64,000 bases of DNA from Saxidomus purpurata. Taxonomy: Eukaryota; Mollusca; Bivalvia; Venerida; Veneridae. Made by a program: the position numbers and the translations under genes. A model generated the notes under the pieces. It was not told the origin of the DNA, did no database searches, and saw only the letters and a list, made by a program, of their open reading frames with translations. Positions 13,656 to 27,200 of this stretch are shown here, in pieces; within the stretch, counting starts at the first letter, position 1; every line of letters begins with the position of its first letter. The stretch spans positions 31,824,371 through 31,888,370 of the forward strand of contig JAFMSR010000012.1 of assembly GCA_022818135.1 (NCBI GenBank), read 5' to 3'.

Positions 13656-15112
13656 ATACCCCCAAAACGAAGTTTAGGGGGGTATATAGGAGTCACCCGG
13701 TGGTTGGTCGTCGGTCGGTTGGTCGGTCGGGCGGTCTGTTGCATTTTCCTTGTCCGGAGCATAACTTGAAAACTACTAGTTGGAATTCAATACAACTTCA
13801 TACAATGGTCAAGCACATTGAGAGGAAGTGCAGTGCACAAGAACTATAACTCCATCTTGACTAATTACAGAGTTATTGCCCTTTGTTACTTTTCCTTGTC
13901 CGGAGCATAACTTGAAAACTACTAGTTGGAATTCAATACAACTTCATACAATGGTCAAGCACATTGAGAGGAAGTGCAGTGCACAAGAACCATAACTCCA
14001 TCTTGACTAATTACAGAGTTATTGCCCTTTGTTACTTTTCCTTGTCCGGAGCATAACTTGAAAACTACTGGATGGAATTCAATACAACTTCATACAATGG
14101 TTAAGCACATTGAGAGGAAGTGCAGTGCACAAGAACCATAACTCCATCTTGACTAATTACAGAGTTATTGCCCTTTGTTACTTTTCCTTGTCCGGAGCAT
14201 AACTTGAAATCTACTAGTTGGAATTCAATACAACTTCATACAATGGTCAAGCACACTCAGAGGAAGTGCAGTATACAAGAACTATAACTCTATCTTGAGT
14301 TTTTACTGAGTTATTGCCCTTTGTTAGTTTTCCTTGTCCGGAGCATAACTTGAAAACTACTGGTTGGAATTCAATACAACTTCATACAATAATCAAGCAC
14401 ATTGAGAGGAAGTGCAGTACAAGAACTATAACTCCATCTTGACTAATTACAGAGTTATTGCCCTTTGTTACTTTTCCTTGTCCGGAGCATAACTTGAAAA
14501 CTACTGGTTGGAATTCAATACAACTTCATACAATGATCAAGCACACTCAGAGGAAGTGCAGTGTACAAGAACTATAACTCTATCTTGAGTATTTACTGAG
14601 TTATTGCCCTTTGTTACTTTTCCTTGTCCGGAGCATAACTTGAAAACTACTAGTTGGAATTCAATACAACCTCATACAATGGTCAAGTACATATAGAGGA
14701 AGTGCAGTGCACAGGAACCATAACTCCATCTTGACTCATTACAGAGTTATTACCCTTTGTTACTTTTCCTTGTCCGGAGCATAACTTGAAAACTTCTGGT
14801 TGGAATTCAATACAACTTCATACAATGGTCAAGCACAGTGAGAGGGAGTGCAGTGCACAGTAACCATAACTCCATCTTGACTAATTACAGGGTTATTGCC
14901 CTTTGTTACTTTTCCCTGTCTGGAGCATTTTTCGAAAACTACAAGTTGGAATTCAATACAACTTCATACAATGGTCAAGCACAATGAGAGGAACTGCTAA
15001 GAACAATATCTCTTTTTAGTTTGTTTGCAAGGTATTATGTTACTACGAACTTCTTCAGTTTATAAAGCAATCCTTTTGGGGGTATTAATCACATTTAGTG
15101 ATAGCTCTAGTT
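13656..15112 (+). mobile_element. Helentron-like non-autonomous element with nine 146-bp tandem repeats
   Basis: The 5' end is ATACCCCCAAAACGAAG. The inverted copy TTTTGGGGGTAT lies at 15074-15085, followed by a hairpin (ATCAC-ATTTA-GTGAT) and the tail AGCTCTAGTT. The core holds nine copies of a unit marked by CCTTGTCCGGAGCATAACTT. The phrase TGTCCGG starts at 13751, 13897, 14043, 14189, 14335, 14479, 14625, 14771 and 14917 (last copy TGTCTGG), a 146-bp period with a single 2-bp exception. The unit is related to the core at 61394-63015. No coding capacity is visible. Confidence 0.8.
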
Positions 15113-15226
15113 TGTCATGACAACCAATTATGTTTTTGATAAACTGTTTTCACTATATGAGTTATCTCCCTTCTATGCATGATAAATGCCTTTAAACTTG
15201 TTGGTCTATTACCGTCTTTGTTTTTT

Positions 15227-16376
15227 AGCTCACCTGGCACAAAGTGCCATAGTGAGCTATTGGGATCGCATTCCGTCCGACATACTTCCGTCCGTCCGTC
15301 CGTCCACCATTTCCTTCAAACAACATCTCTGAAACCACTGGGCCAATGTTGATGAGACTTAGCAGGGATGTTCCTTGCATGAAGCTCTATCAAAGTTGTT
15401 CAAAAAATTCCATTCCATGCAGAACTCTGGTTGCTATGGCAACAAATAGGACAACTTAAACAAGAGGGCCAAGATGGCCCTATATTGCTCACCTTGGTAC
15501 AAGTCTACTTGCCTGGTGGAAGATCACTAGATAATGTTATATACCAAATAGGTTTTCCTATATATGTCTTTGTAAAACAAGTGACCCCCCTGGGCAAGGT
15601 CAGTTTTGACCCCAGGGGCATAATGTGAACAAACTTTGAAGAGGTCTACTACACAATTCTACATGCCAAATATCTAAGCTCTAGGCCCTGTGGTTTCAGA
15701 GAAGAAGATTTTTAAAGTTTTTCCTATATAAGCCTATGTAAAACTAAATGACCCCCTGTGCGGGGTCAGTTTTGATCCGGGGGTCATAATTTGAACAATC
15801 TTGGTAGAGGTCCACTAGCCAATGCTACATGCCAAATATCTAAATCTCTGAAACCACAAGGCCTAAAGCTTAGATATTTGGCATGTAGCATTGTCTAGTG
15901 GAGCTCTACCAAGATTGTTCAAATTATGACCCCGGGGTCAAAATTGACCCTGTAGGTGGAGTCACTTAGTTTTGCATAGGCTTTATATAGGAAAAACTTT
16001 AAAAATCTTCTCTGAAACCACAAGGTCTAGAGCTTAGATATTTGGTATGTAGCATTGTCTAGTGGACCTCTACCAAGATTGTTCAAATTATGACCCCCGG
16101 GTCAAAATTGACCCTGTAGGGGGAGTCACTTAATTTGCATTGGCTTGTATAGGAAAAACTTTAAATATTCTTCTTGAAGCCACAAGGCCTAGAGCTTAGA
16201 TATTTGGCATGTAGCATTTTACCTCTTCAAAGTTTGTTCAAATTATGCCCCTGGGGTCAGAATTGACCTTGCCAGGGGGCCACTTGTTTAATATATAACA
16301 TTGTCTAGTGATCTTCCACTAGGGAAGTTGACTTGTACCAAGGTGAGCGATATAGGGCCATCTTGGCCCTCTTGTT
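15227..16376 (+). mobile_element. AGCTCACC-family Helentron-like element containing a large palindrome
   Basis: The 5' end is AGCTCACCTGGCAC. Near the 3' end are the inverted GGTGAGC, a hairpin (AGGGCC-ATCTT-GGCCCT) and the tail CTCTTGTT. After about 230 bp the body is interrupted at 15460 by a reverse-oriented 3' end of the same family (ACAAGAGGGCCAAGATGGCC). From there to 16375 the sequence folds back on itself around about 15855. Core units of about 170 bp contain CTGAAACCACAAGGCCTAGA and GGTCAAAATTGACCCTG. TTAA flanks the palindrome at 15456-15459 and 16376-16379. No coding capacity is visible. Confidence 0.75.
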
Positions 16377-17351
16377 TAAAGAGTCAGAGTGAAATACATT
16401 GATTTAATATTGTGTTAAATATTTGTATAATAAAAGTGTAAGTTTTCATTTTGGGTGAGTGTAGGTCACTAAGTTAAATCATAGAAAATTTCTTGAACCC
16501 TGTAGAGATCACATTTTGTCACCAGAAAAAGTGGTCAGAATATTAGTCTGGATGATCTAATCTGGGTCAAGTTGGAAACTGGCAAATTATCATTAAAATA
16601 TTGTTTTCTCGATAAACCTCAGGCACAGTTGAAAAAATGAGTGCTCTATTGGGTTCAAATACTATATCACCAGCTCAGATCAAAGAAACATATTGACACA
16701 TTTTTTACCACATCAGTTAAATGGGTCAGAATAGTTGGCTTGATGAACTCTTGATTGTTCGAAACTGGGCAACATAGGGTCAAAAACTAGGTTACCAAAT
16801 CAAGTCAAAGACAAATTTTGTGCACCCTCCTACAGGCTTCATGAAAATGCTATAAACCATATATATGTTTCAATGTTAGGTTACAGTAGATGAATAAATT
16901 ACATTCAGTGGAAATTAAATCATTATTCACAATCGAATGAACATTGTTAAAGGTATGAAATTGGCAAAAATTGTTGGCATTAGTTTACTGGTAAGGACCC
17001 CTTGTTACATTGCATGTCAGATCATGAAAGCTTTTATGAATGAAACAATAAATGCTAAGTATGTGTAATTTTACCAGTATATTCCATTTCGGGTGAAACC
17101 AGATCGGAGGAAATTCTGAACAGGACAGAAACTTACCTTATTTCATACAAATTATTTTAATATTGCTTGTCAGAGACTGGGCATACAAGACTTGACCTCA
17201 ATGGGACAGTCAACTTCTTGTATTCTGTCTAGGGCTGTCACATTTAGACATGTAAATGGAGCCATTTAGGTAACACGAGGTAAACGACATTGTGAAGCAA
17301 GCAATTGATTAATGGGTATTTTCATTTTGAGCTACTGATCATAGATCCTGA

Positions 17352-17560
17352 AGTTATTTCATTCTAGGTAGTTTTCTGCCATTCAAGTTATTTCATTCTA
17401 GGTTGTGTTCTGCCATTTAAGTTATTTTATTCTAGGTAGTGTTCGCAATTCAAGTTATTTCATTCTAGGTTGTGTTCTGCAATTCAACTTATTTCATTCT
17501 AGGTTGTGTTCTGCAATTTCTGTATTTCATTCTAGGTTGTGTTTTGCAATTTCTGTAACA
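17352..17560 (+). repeat. 33-34-bp minisatellite, six copies
   Basis: The unit TTATTTCATTCTAGGTTGTG followed by TTCTGCAATTCAAG repeats in tandem. ATTCTAGG starts at 17361, 17395, 17429, 17462, 17496 and 17529. Copies differ by a few substitutions. Confidence 0.9.
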
Positions 17561-19420
17561 GTAGAGCTCACAAGTTATTGAACCACTGTAGCACAAATCG
17601 AGACTTTTCTTGAAAGTAAATGTAGTTTTCTGTTGTTAAAGTGTGTGCCAGAGGTAGGCATTCAAAGTGAGTTGATAGGATGCACATGGATCTGTTTTGT
17701 TTTAAAGTGGTCGTGTACACATATACACAATTCTGTAAACACAAGATGCCTTGTCCTGTCAAATTCCATTAAATGATTATAGGTTTTGGCGTAGATATTC
17801 TATTCAGTCAAACATAAGCTGTAGGAGTGGACACTCTGGAGAATTACACACTACATTCCTGAACAGACTAACATGTTCCCAGACACAATTTTCTACACAG
17901 GACCCTTTTTATTGACAGGAAAGTCATTTGAAATATGTGGTATACTTGCTTCAGTCTCAGTCTCGGAGCGTCAGCAACCAGGCAAAGGCTTTCTTTAACA
18001 CACAAGTTACCACTTGAGGTTGCGAGTAGGAATCCTGCTGGTTAACCAATGAACGACAAGCAACAACAAACTCTGCACTCATATTTTAAAATTTTAATAG
18101 ACAAAATTACTTTTTTTCCTATTTTTGTATGAAAAGTCATTTATATGTTATTAATGTGACTGTACAATCTGTACACGCTATTCACAGCATTAAACTATTT
18201 CATGAATGACAAAAAGAAAACACATGATATAACAAGACATATCTCTGTAACAAATGCAATTTACATGTAGTGGTCACCTGATTATAATTTAAGTATAAAA
18301 TCTCCAACATTTGTCATTTTACTGTAAAGGTAGACAAGAACCTTCTGTTTTTCATTTGCTGCTTCTTATATATACTGTGTGCATTTAAATGCACAAAAAG
18401 TCTGATCATCACCAAACTATAGGTTGTCAATACTGAATGCAACATGGCCATCTGTAAGTGCATTATGTAAGTCATAAAAGCAGAAAAGCCTTGTAAATAT
18501 ACAGAGATCACTGCTCGACAAGAGACTATAAAGAAGCTCAATAGCAGGGATTTTTTTTTATTGCTTCCCTCACAAATTTTTAAGACAAAGTTTTTTCTTT
18601 TGTTTCAAAGCAAATTAATAGCATTCAGTTTGACCTTATTTTTTTGCACTGAAGTTCTATACATACATTTTTCATGGATCAAAACCACAAGCACATGCTC
18701 AATAACAATGTACCTTCCTGGGAAACCGTTAAATATAAAGTTACGAAAGTATTCATTTAAAGAAGTTCATTAAAATAAAACTAAGTGCAATGTACAACAG
18801 TTAACTCAACTTCACAATCAACTTGTTTTGAAAATAGTACGCCATAACTTACAAAATCAACATTTTTTCAAAAGGGATGCTTAACTAAAATAATCAATCT
18901 GTGTGTGTTTTCTCCTATATCATGACGTAGAGTTACTCTACTCAGAGAAAGAGTTCCCTGTCAAAAACACTGGATTTCGGAAGTATATGACAGGAAGGGA
19001 AAAACCTGTTACTGACTTTCTAGTAAGTCAGTGAGAGGCTAACAATCAGGTGTCATTGAGGGTCATCAAAAATTTCTGCCCAGAATAAATTTATGCAAAG
19101 CTCAAAACCACTATCCTATTTACTTGAAAGTTGAAGCTCTAAATCAATAAAAAAAATCATGCACATCACTTTTGTAACCTTGAAAATTTCATCAACAGTA
19201 CCATTTTTGTTTAATTGAAAAAAAGGTCATGGCCTAAGGGTTTCTGACTTGTAATATTCAGCAACTGTGTAAATACAAGAAATAAAGCTATTTAATCTCA
19301 CATTTTGACGTTATTTCTGTTTGCTAAAGTTTTCCAACAGAAAAAGTCTAATGAAAGAAAACACTGAAAATGAAAAGAATTGCATTATTTGCTTGTAAAA
19401 CTGCAAACCAAAGACAATAA

Positions 19421-20398
19421 AATCTAGAACTATCACTGAAGGTGATGAATACCCCCCCCCCCTCCCCCAAAAAAAACACCCAACTGAGTTTATAAAATTT
19501 GTCTAACATGTGATGCTTTAATTATTGGTCCTGCACAACTTAAGGCATGGTACTTATCACTTCTGTAAAGTATAATTAACTTCTGACCTGGGGTTTTAGA
19601 GATTAAGAGCGCACAATATTTTATTATGTCGAGCCCCTGTGACCATGACCTGGTGACCGAAACATTGACCATGCACATCTAGGCATGGTACTTACCACTT
19701 GTGTCAAACAGCATTAAATTGTGACCAGGGGTAAAGGAGACTAAGAGCACACACAAATTGACTTTCTCGTGCCCCTTTGACCTAGTGACCCGAAACAAGG
19801 ACCATGCACAGCTAGGCATGTTACTCCTGTAAAATATCATTTTATTCTGACCAGGGGTTTTTGAGATTATAAGCGCACAAGATTTTACTATCTAAAGCCC
19901 CTTAAGACCTTGACCTTTGACTGAGTGACCCGAAACATGGACCATGCACAACTGGGCATTGTACTTATCACTTCTGTGAAGTATCATTAAATGCTGTCCA
20001 GGGATTTTCAAGATTTACCGTCCACAAGATTTCACAATCTTGAGTCTCTGTGACACCTTGACCTTTGACTTAGTGACCTGAAAAATGGACCATGCACAAC
20101 TAAGCATGGTACTTATGACTTCAGAGATGTATCTTTTAAATTCTGACTGGGGGTTTTGAAGATGAAGCGTCCACAAGATTTTACTATCTTGAGCCCCTGT
20201 GACCTTGAACTTTGACCACAGTGACCCGAAACATGAACCATGCACACTTAGGCTTTGTACTTGTCACATTTGTGAAGTATCATTAAATTTTGACCAGGGG
20301 TTTTTGGAGATTTAGTGTCCACAAGATTCCGTCTACAGGCAGACAGATGGACAGACAAGCTGAATCCAGTATTCATGTGTTGGGGATGGGGGGGGTAA
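19421..20398 (-). mobile_element. Minus-strand Helentron-like element with about six tandem repeats
   Basis: Read on the minus strand it starts with TACCCCCCCCATCCCC near 20398. It ends with GGGGGTATTCATCACC, a hairpin (ATCAC-CTTCA-GTGAT) and AGTTCTAGAT, closely resembling the 3' end of the element at 13656-15112. The core has about six diverged units of 133-148 bp. Their marker (on the plus strand) ACCATGCACA recurs at about 19668, 19801, 19941, 20089 and 20237, with a decayed copy near 19527. It lies in the TAF4 downstream region. Confidence 0.65.
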
Positions 20399-22989
20399 AA
20401 TAAATAGCACTACAATACAATGTATGTTTACAAATATGCCCTATAACAGACAGTTTCATAACTTCATAAACCACATCATAACTGACTTAACTAAGTTTAC
20501 CAGGTTAACCTTCATTTCGAAGGGTGGAGTAAAAATTAGTAAAGTAACAAAAAGGTTATGTTACATCGTCCCGGCATTTGCCAGTAATTCACTACAACTG
20601 GCTAGGCATTTGTTTCATCAGGCGGCTAAATTTCGGCACATTCAGCATGCCTCTCTTGTGAGACTGGCAAACAAGGTGAAAATAAAGTTAATTTACTCAA
20701 GCTAGGTATTTTGAAAATAATTAGGTCAGGTAAATCTATTAAATAATTTCTCAGAATTTTAAAAGAAATTACATTCTTTTTTTATTTATTTCCTGTAAAC
20801 TAAGGAACAGGCAAAATATCTTGCTGGGTTATACTGTGCCTAGGCGGAACTTACACAAGTAGGCCCAAAGTATGCAAATCCTCCATCAAGCATTTGCTGT
20901 CCATGGTCATCCTATAGGATGGAACTAATGTCGCAGTTTGCTAAATATGTACTAAATATTCTAGTTATCCAGGCAACAGATACAGTTCAAGCAAACAAAA
21001 TAGATATTATTCGGGAAGCTGAGTGAAAAGGGGACATAACTCTGGCATTCATATTTTCAATCTTCAACAGCCTTTGCATGAAACAACAAACTTTAAATAA
21101 GAGTTTAAGCGACATGTGCAAATCAGGTATGCCTGCTCTACTTCTTAGCAGGGTGCATAAAAGAAACAGCATAGAATAAGCTAAAGCCTAGGAATGTATG
21201 CTGGAATAACGTTATATGGCACTGGAGAATTGAGTCTGATTTAGAACACACCGGCCTGAAATCTTCTCACTCTTCCATTAACACCAACTTTCACAACTCC
21301 TATTGTTCTATACTACTAAGTTAAGTGCAAACTCATAACAAAAATTTTGTTGAAGAATGTTGCCACTTCCACAATACACATACAGTTAACATATCAACAG
21401 TGTTATGGAAACAAACAACTAGGTGTTTTGTGTGTGCAAAAACGCATCTCTTCTCATACACCCCTGTGTGTATCTAGGGTTACATTAACAACAGGCTTAC
21501 TGCTAAAACTAACTGAACCAAGAACAAGGTTTAAAGACTTAAGAACCTCCCCACCAAATGTTTGCTGAATCGTTTAAGACAGTAAAATAACAAGAAGTAC
21601 TGCATTTATATACATGTATACCATTTTACATGCGATGGACTCTGTATGTTTACTCATCCTGCCAAAAATACTTTAAACTGGTCACCTTTAGATGACTGAT
21701 TGGTAACAAACTGTAACTGACTAACCATGTTAATCCTTTTCAGTTAGTTTTTGTAGACAAGACAATACATTACTAAACAGTCCATGCATATTTATTGTTT
21801 TATATCTTTCTTTGCATATGAAGGTATTTTCTAGACCTGAACAATTCTCATATCCATACAAGATAAGCTCTATTACATAGAAAAGATTTTATGACAACAT
21901 TTAAGCTGGCATGTTAAAGAAGTGCTGCCCGATGTGTAAAGATCTTTATGAAAACAACCAATAATCACCTTGAAACAGAGATCAGCTTAAAGAAATTCAG
22001 ATCGCAGTGAATGTGGATAATCTTTGTGTAAGTTGTGTAAGTAGCAAAACTTGGTTTTACCAAATTAATGGAATCGTATTCCTCTGCCATTTTTAGTTTC
22101 ACCAGGCACTGAGCAGGGACTTATCACCCAAGAAGTATTTCTTTTACAAGCTAGAATTTTTCTATGGAGTGTGACAAGGACTGAAGCAATAGTTTGCCAG
22201 CATATTGGTAAAATTCTGTTTGTCAAGTATCACAAGCATTTAAACTGTAAATGAAAAGCATTGAAGCATACCAGTTTATCAGCATTCATTTCTTCTATTT
22301 GCAAACAGTGAAAAAAATTAAATGTTCGTCCACATTAGGCTATTGTTTTGTCAAGCCAGCAAGGATTAGATTTTTTTCATTTCAGCAGTTGTATACATCT
22401 TGCTTCTGTTTTGTTAAAACTGTATCATAACCCACATGTGACAAACAACCAGGTCTGATGTACTTGAAATCTTGAACCTTAACATGTTTTACAACATCCA
22501 AAGTACACTGAAACTACCTCAGAAATACATGACTGTATTGACTTAACTAATTTCTAAGATGATGAGCACATGTAAATTGACATTTTAACAAGAAAGTAAA
22601 ATATATCTGCATATTTATTTCCCCAAAGCTCTCAAGTTGCCTTGACATTTTAAATGATTCCCATCTTGCTGCTTTGTAACCTTTAACTGCGAGCATTACA
22701 TGATTCATACCACAAACATTCATACATCAAAAATCCAAACTAGACAATAGTTTTTGAGAAAAACATGTCATGACCAACAAGCCTACCAAGTTACAGGATC
22801 CTAGGACCATTAGTTCTTCATTTATAGATTGGAAACCATTTATGATGGACAGACACACAGATATCCATGGCAAAAACAATGTCAACCCCCATTTCGGGGG
22901 GGAGACAAATTAAGAACGAGTTTACAAGATCAAAAATATCATAACCAAAGCTGTAATGTTAAACAAGGGCTTAACACATCAAGCACCTC

Positions 22990-23375
22990 ATCTTCAGCTA
23001 AAACATTAGAATAAAGCCTATGCAAATATTTTAACTACTCCCTAAAGTGCAACTGGTTTGAAATGCTTGCTTTAATTAATACCAGCCATAGTCTTGCTGT
23101 AACAACTATGATATTAATTGCATTGCAGACATAAGATGTGGCTTTTGCCATTAAACATCAGCTATGACATTAGGATGTGCTTATCACCAAGAATCATCAA
23201 AACTTTAGCTATGACATTAAAATGTTTCAATAAAACATTACAACTTCAGCTATGACGTTAATATCCTGCATATAACATAAAATGTAACATCTTCAGCTAT
23301 GACATTAGAATGTACTTGATGACATGAAGCATCACTTCAGCTATGACATTAGAATGAAGCTTATGACATCAAACA
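22990..23375. repeat. Roughly 45-bp degenerate minisatellite downstream of TAF4
   Basis: The phrase TTCAGCTATGACATTAGAAT recurs with drift. GCTATGACATT-like cores start near 23161, 23208, 23249, 23296 and 23340, with an outlying copy near 22992. If the TAF4 3' UTR reaches this far, it would be transcribed. Confidence 0.75.
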
Positions 23376-24238
23376 TCACAATTACAAACAAATTTACCTA
23401 TTGTCATGATGTCAAAAATTTGTGACTAAATTCTGTTTGTTTTTTTACAGCGCTCGTGTGGTGACACAGTATTGTGAACTTTTAATGAACCTGCATTTCC
23501 AAAAACTGCTTGTAGTAGAAATAACAACATGATCACATCTGTCTGACGCTAACTGTAAATTAACAATAAACTCTGTAGAAATCTTCCTATCTGATAAAAC
23601 ACACCATTTTAAGTATATAATACAAAGCTCCAGGCTTTTTATAATCTATAAGCAGGGCATATTAAGATCCTTCATGTTGTTGGCACACAGAGATGACTTG
23701 AAAATCTTATTAGTTGCCTACAATTGTTTCTGCAAGGAACAGTTTTCTGTCAAGCACATTTCCATGTTGTTACTGAAATCTTATTTTTCACTCCATTCTA
23801 CACGTTCTCCACTTCCTTGCCTTTTCCTTCTTCTTTCCTTAGATTTATTGAATAAAATTACTGTATCACAACTAAGCCCCCACCTCCCCGCTTGTAACAC
23901 AGTCCTCAGAACTACTGCAACCTCAGTTATACACCAATCATCGATCTCTTGATACACATTCCTACTGCAACCTCAGTTATACACCAATCATCAATCTCTG
24001 TCCCCTCAGTGTCCAGCTCCAAAGCTTCTGTACCTTTACCAAACTGCCTGCATATCCAGGTCTAAGCTGCCTTTTTTCTTTTCAAGATACCAGTGCAGTA
24101 TCTATCAAATACTTATCTTCACTCAGCTGACCAGAACTGAGCAAAATCTTACTGCCATTTTATCACAGCAATCGTTCTCTCACTGGTAATAAATACCTAT
24201 TCAATTTAAAGCACTTCTAACTTACTGCTAGCCATATC

Positions 24239-27200
24239 TCATTTCAAGAACGTTCTGTACAATATATTTGATTTGTTTAGCGTTCTGTCTTGTTCCATTA
24301 AGAACAGGAGATCCCTGAGGTTGACTCTTTTTATTCTTGGTCGTAAAGCCTACACAAATAAAATAAGACATGTTCATAAAAGCAGATCTAGATAAAGAAA
24401 TTCAGAAACCCACCAACAAAAACTACACTACAGGTTTACTCCAAGTTAATGATACATTTTTGTATATACAAAGCTTTTATCTAATGAAGAAAAAAAACTT
24501 TAGTGCCATCACAGTAGACTCACTTAAGTTACATGGAAACAAAAGTTTCAAAACGAGATCTTAGTGTAAGCTGTGAGAAAATGTCACATCTTGCCTACCA
24601 ATCTAAGATTAGGTGACAAATGTAATTCAAGGGTCATTACAGTAACTATTACAATCAAAACTGTGTTAAAGACCACCTCTGAATAGAGACCACCCTGCGA
24701 ATAAAGACCAGTAGGTAGATCACCGTGCGCTATTCATATATAGTAGACACACCTGGGAATAAAGACCACCTGCTAACAAAGACCACATTTGTAGCTTCCC
24801 AACACTGGTCCTTGTTCACAGGTTTGACATTGTAGATGACAATTCTCCTTATATGGAGAGATGAGTTTCAATTGTCCATACATTTTATTCTTTGGATTAC
24901 GGCAGAGGTCTGGTATATAAACATAGCCTCTGCAATGACCTTACCTGAGAGGTACTATTACAAATTACTTTTAGTGCTAGCCTTTTATCATATATGCATC
25001 AAGAATCTTCTTCTTCTTAGCTATCTACTAAACTACAGCTCACAGAAGAAATTAGACGTTGACCTTCAGCTATGAGATATGAACCTCAAGTACGTGCATA
25101 ACACACCTTCCGTACTAAATACCTGTATGAAGCTTAAGAGAATTCTCTTCAACAAATATTTGAATTATTACCAGGACCTCAAATTATCAGCTTTCAAAAA
25201 GCACAATCATCCAGATATACCGGTAGCCAGTAGCCAAGCAGTCCATGTTGTGGTTACTTTTCACTGCTAGGCACTGTAACATTAAGGTTTGAATTTGAAT
25301 CCTGCCTTGAAAATTTACATTTGCTTTCTGGACAATTACTAAACATCTCCATCATTCTCCAAGAGAAACCAAAAAAAATATCTGCTCTACTAACAACCTT
25401 ACGAAACATTGAGCTATTTATGAAAGAGCCACTTACAGTTCTAGAGGAGGATGAGGAGGATGGACCATTGGGTACACTACCAGAGGCACTCTGAAAGATA
25501 AACATCGGTCTGTTACATTGAAACAATTCAAACATTTACAGTAGATAACATTCCGTGTAGAAGCGCACTTCTGTTGCAAAATATAGGATTCAAGTTCATG
25601 TGTTGCATCTGAGTAAAGATTTACTCTATTAAACTGCCTTCTCACTTTCAAAAGGGCAAACACATGAGTAAGACAGTCTTGAACAAACTACTTAAGTGTG
25701 TAAACTATATTGCAAGAGATACTATTACTAAATTACAAAAAAAGAGTGCCCTACCCTCATTTATCAAATGATGACAGCAGTAAACACTGATAAAATACAC
25801 AGCTGTTCTGATTGTTAATCACCTTTCTGACACTACTTTCAGGCGTTTTTTTTTCATGTAAACCAACACTAAATATATCTATTCAACATCTGGTGATGAA
25901 TTGCACAACAAGGTTTGCTGCTATCTCCAAAAATAAACCTCAGGCAAACTGCTGAAGATCCATTCAAACCTCCAATCTGGCAGACTGAAAGCTTTATGTT
26001 TTTAAAGATTATTTAGTATTAAATGTTGAGTCTGAATTATAATTTTACATTACTGACAAAGAAAACTTCTTACTGCTGCTTCATCTAATTTCCGTTTTTT
26101 CCGAGGCCCGATGGCTGCTAGAGCTGTAAGATTTGCCTCCCTTTGCCGAACCTCTTCCATCTCAGCTGCTTGTAACTGGAATAGTGCACAAATTCTAGTA
26201 TTTGTATTACAAATGTACTAAAATGATATTCAAAGGAATACAAAGAATGTTTAAATGATCAACCAATAGTGAATAATCTTTCTTTGCTAGTACAAAAACT
26301 TCTCATAATTTATTTACCTCTCTAATCACATATTAAATCAAAATTCTGCAGTACTTACATCTTTGGCCCTTTGCTTTAATTTCAGATGTTCAGGATCTTC
26401 AAACTTTGAACGACTCTGTAAAAAAAATTGTCTTTATTGGTAATTTCTTTTCAAGACCTATCTAAACAGTATATGGCAGTATATGTTTAATCTTAAAAGA
26501 CGGAACACTTCATTTCTGAAATACATAGTGTCAATGTAAATATTTGTATTATCTTAAAAACATTATGAATACCAATATATTCTTTTGACTGAACATCAAT
26601 GACCTCCTTCAAATGTCAATTTGTTTCATTGAAAACCTTAATGCACTGTATCAGAGTTTCACAAGATCTACATACAGAAAAAAGCATGTAAAAGTCATGT
26701 CAAAATAAAATCTGCCATTGTCAGAAAGCTCATACCCAGTAAGAACAAAAAGTAATTGACAAAATGTCAGCACAGACACGAACAGACTGGAACATCAGGA
26801 ATGACATACCTTTGCTGCCCGTCTCAACATTTCTTTTTCCTGTTCATCATGGCGTTTCCGCTCTAGAACATCAAGTTCTTCGAGGAACTTTAACTGTGCT
26901 TTCACATCAAGCGAAGCATCAAACTTCTCATTCATCTGTAAGAAAATGAGACATTATGACATACTCTTCAACTGAAACATATCTCAACATGCGAATCTTC
27001 AGACGTCAATTGTTTTATCAACTTACAATTTATTATTTACATATAGCCCTAATTTCTCCCCCTGTCCATAATGTCAAGTTTGCAATGTTGCTCTATAATG
27101 ACCTAAAGAGTACGAAACCATAAAAAATTGTTTAATACCTTATAAATTTCTGTACGCTGTTCAGCTACAGTAGATAATTTTTCAACAATATGCCGCAACC

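Larger units (their letters stand above)
13191..24238. other. Convergent spacer between the AIRIM and TAF4 stop codons
   Basis: This 11 kb stretch has no recognised coding exon. Its left edge must contain the AIRIM 3' UTR (an ATTAAA is near 13358). Its right part must contain the TAF4 3' UTR on the minus strand; several TTTATT (AATAAA on the minus strand) sites occur, for example near 20782, 21793 and 22615, but the true end cannot be chosen. The remainder is mobile and tandem repeats listed separately: 13656-15112, 15227-16376, 17352-17560, 19421-20398 and 22990-23375. Confidence 0.6.
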
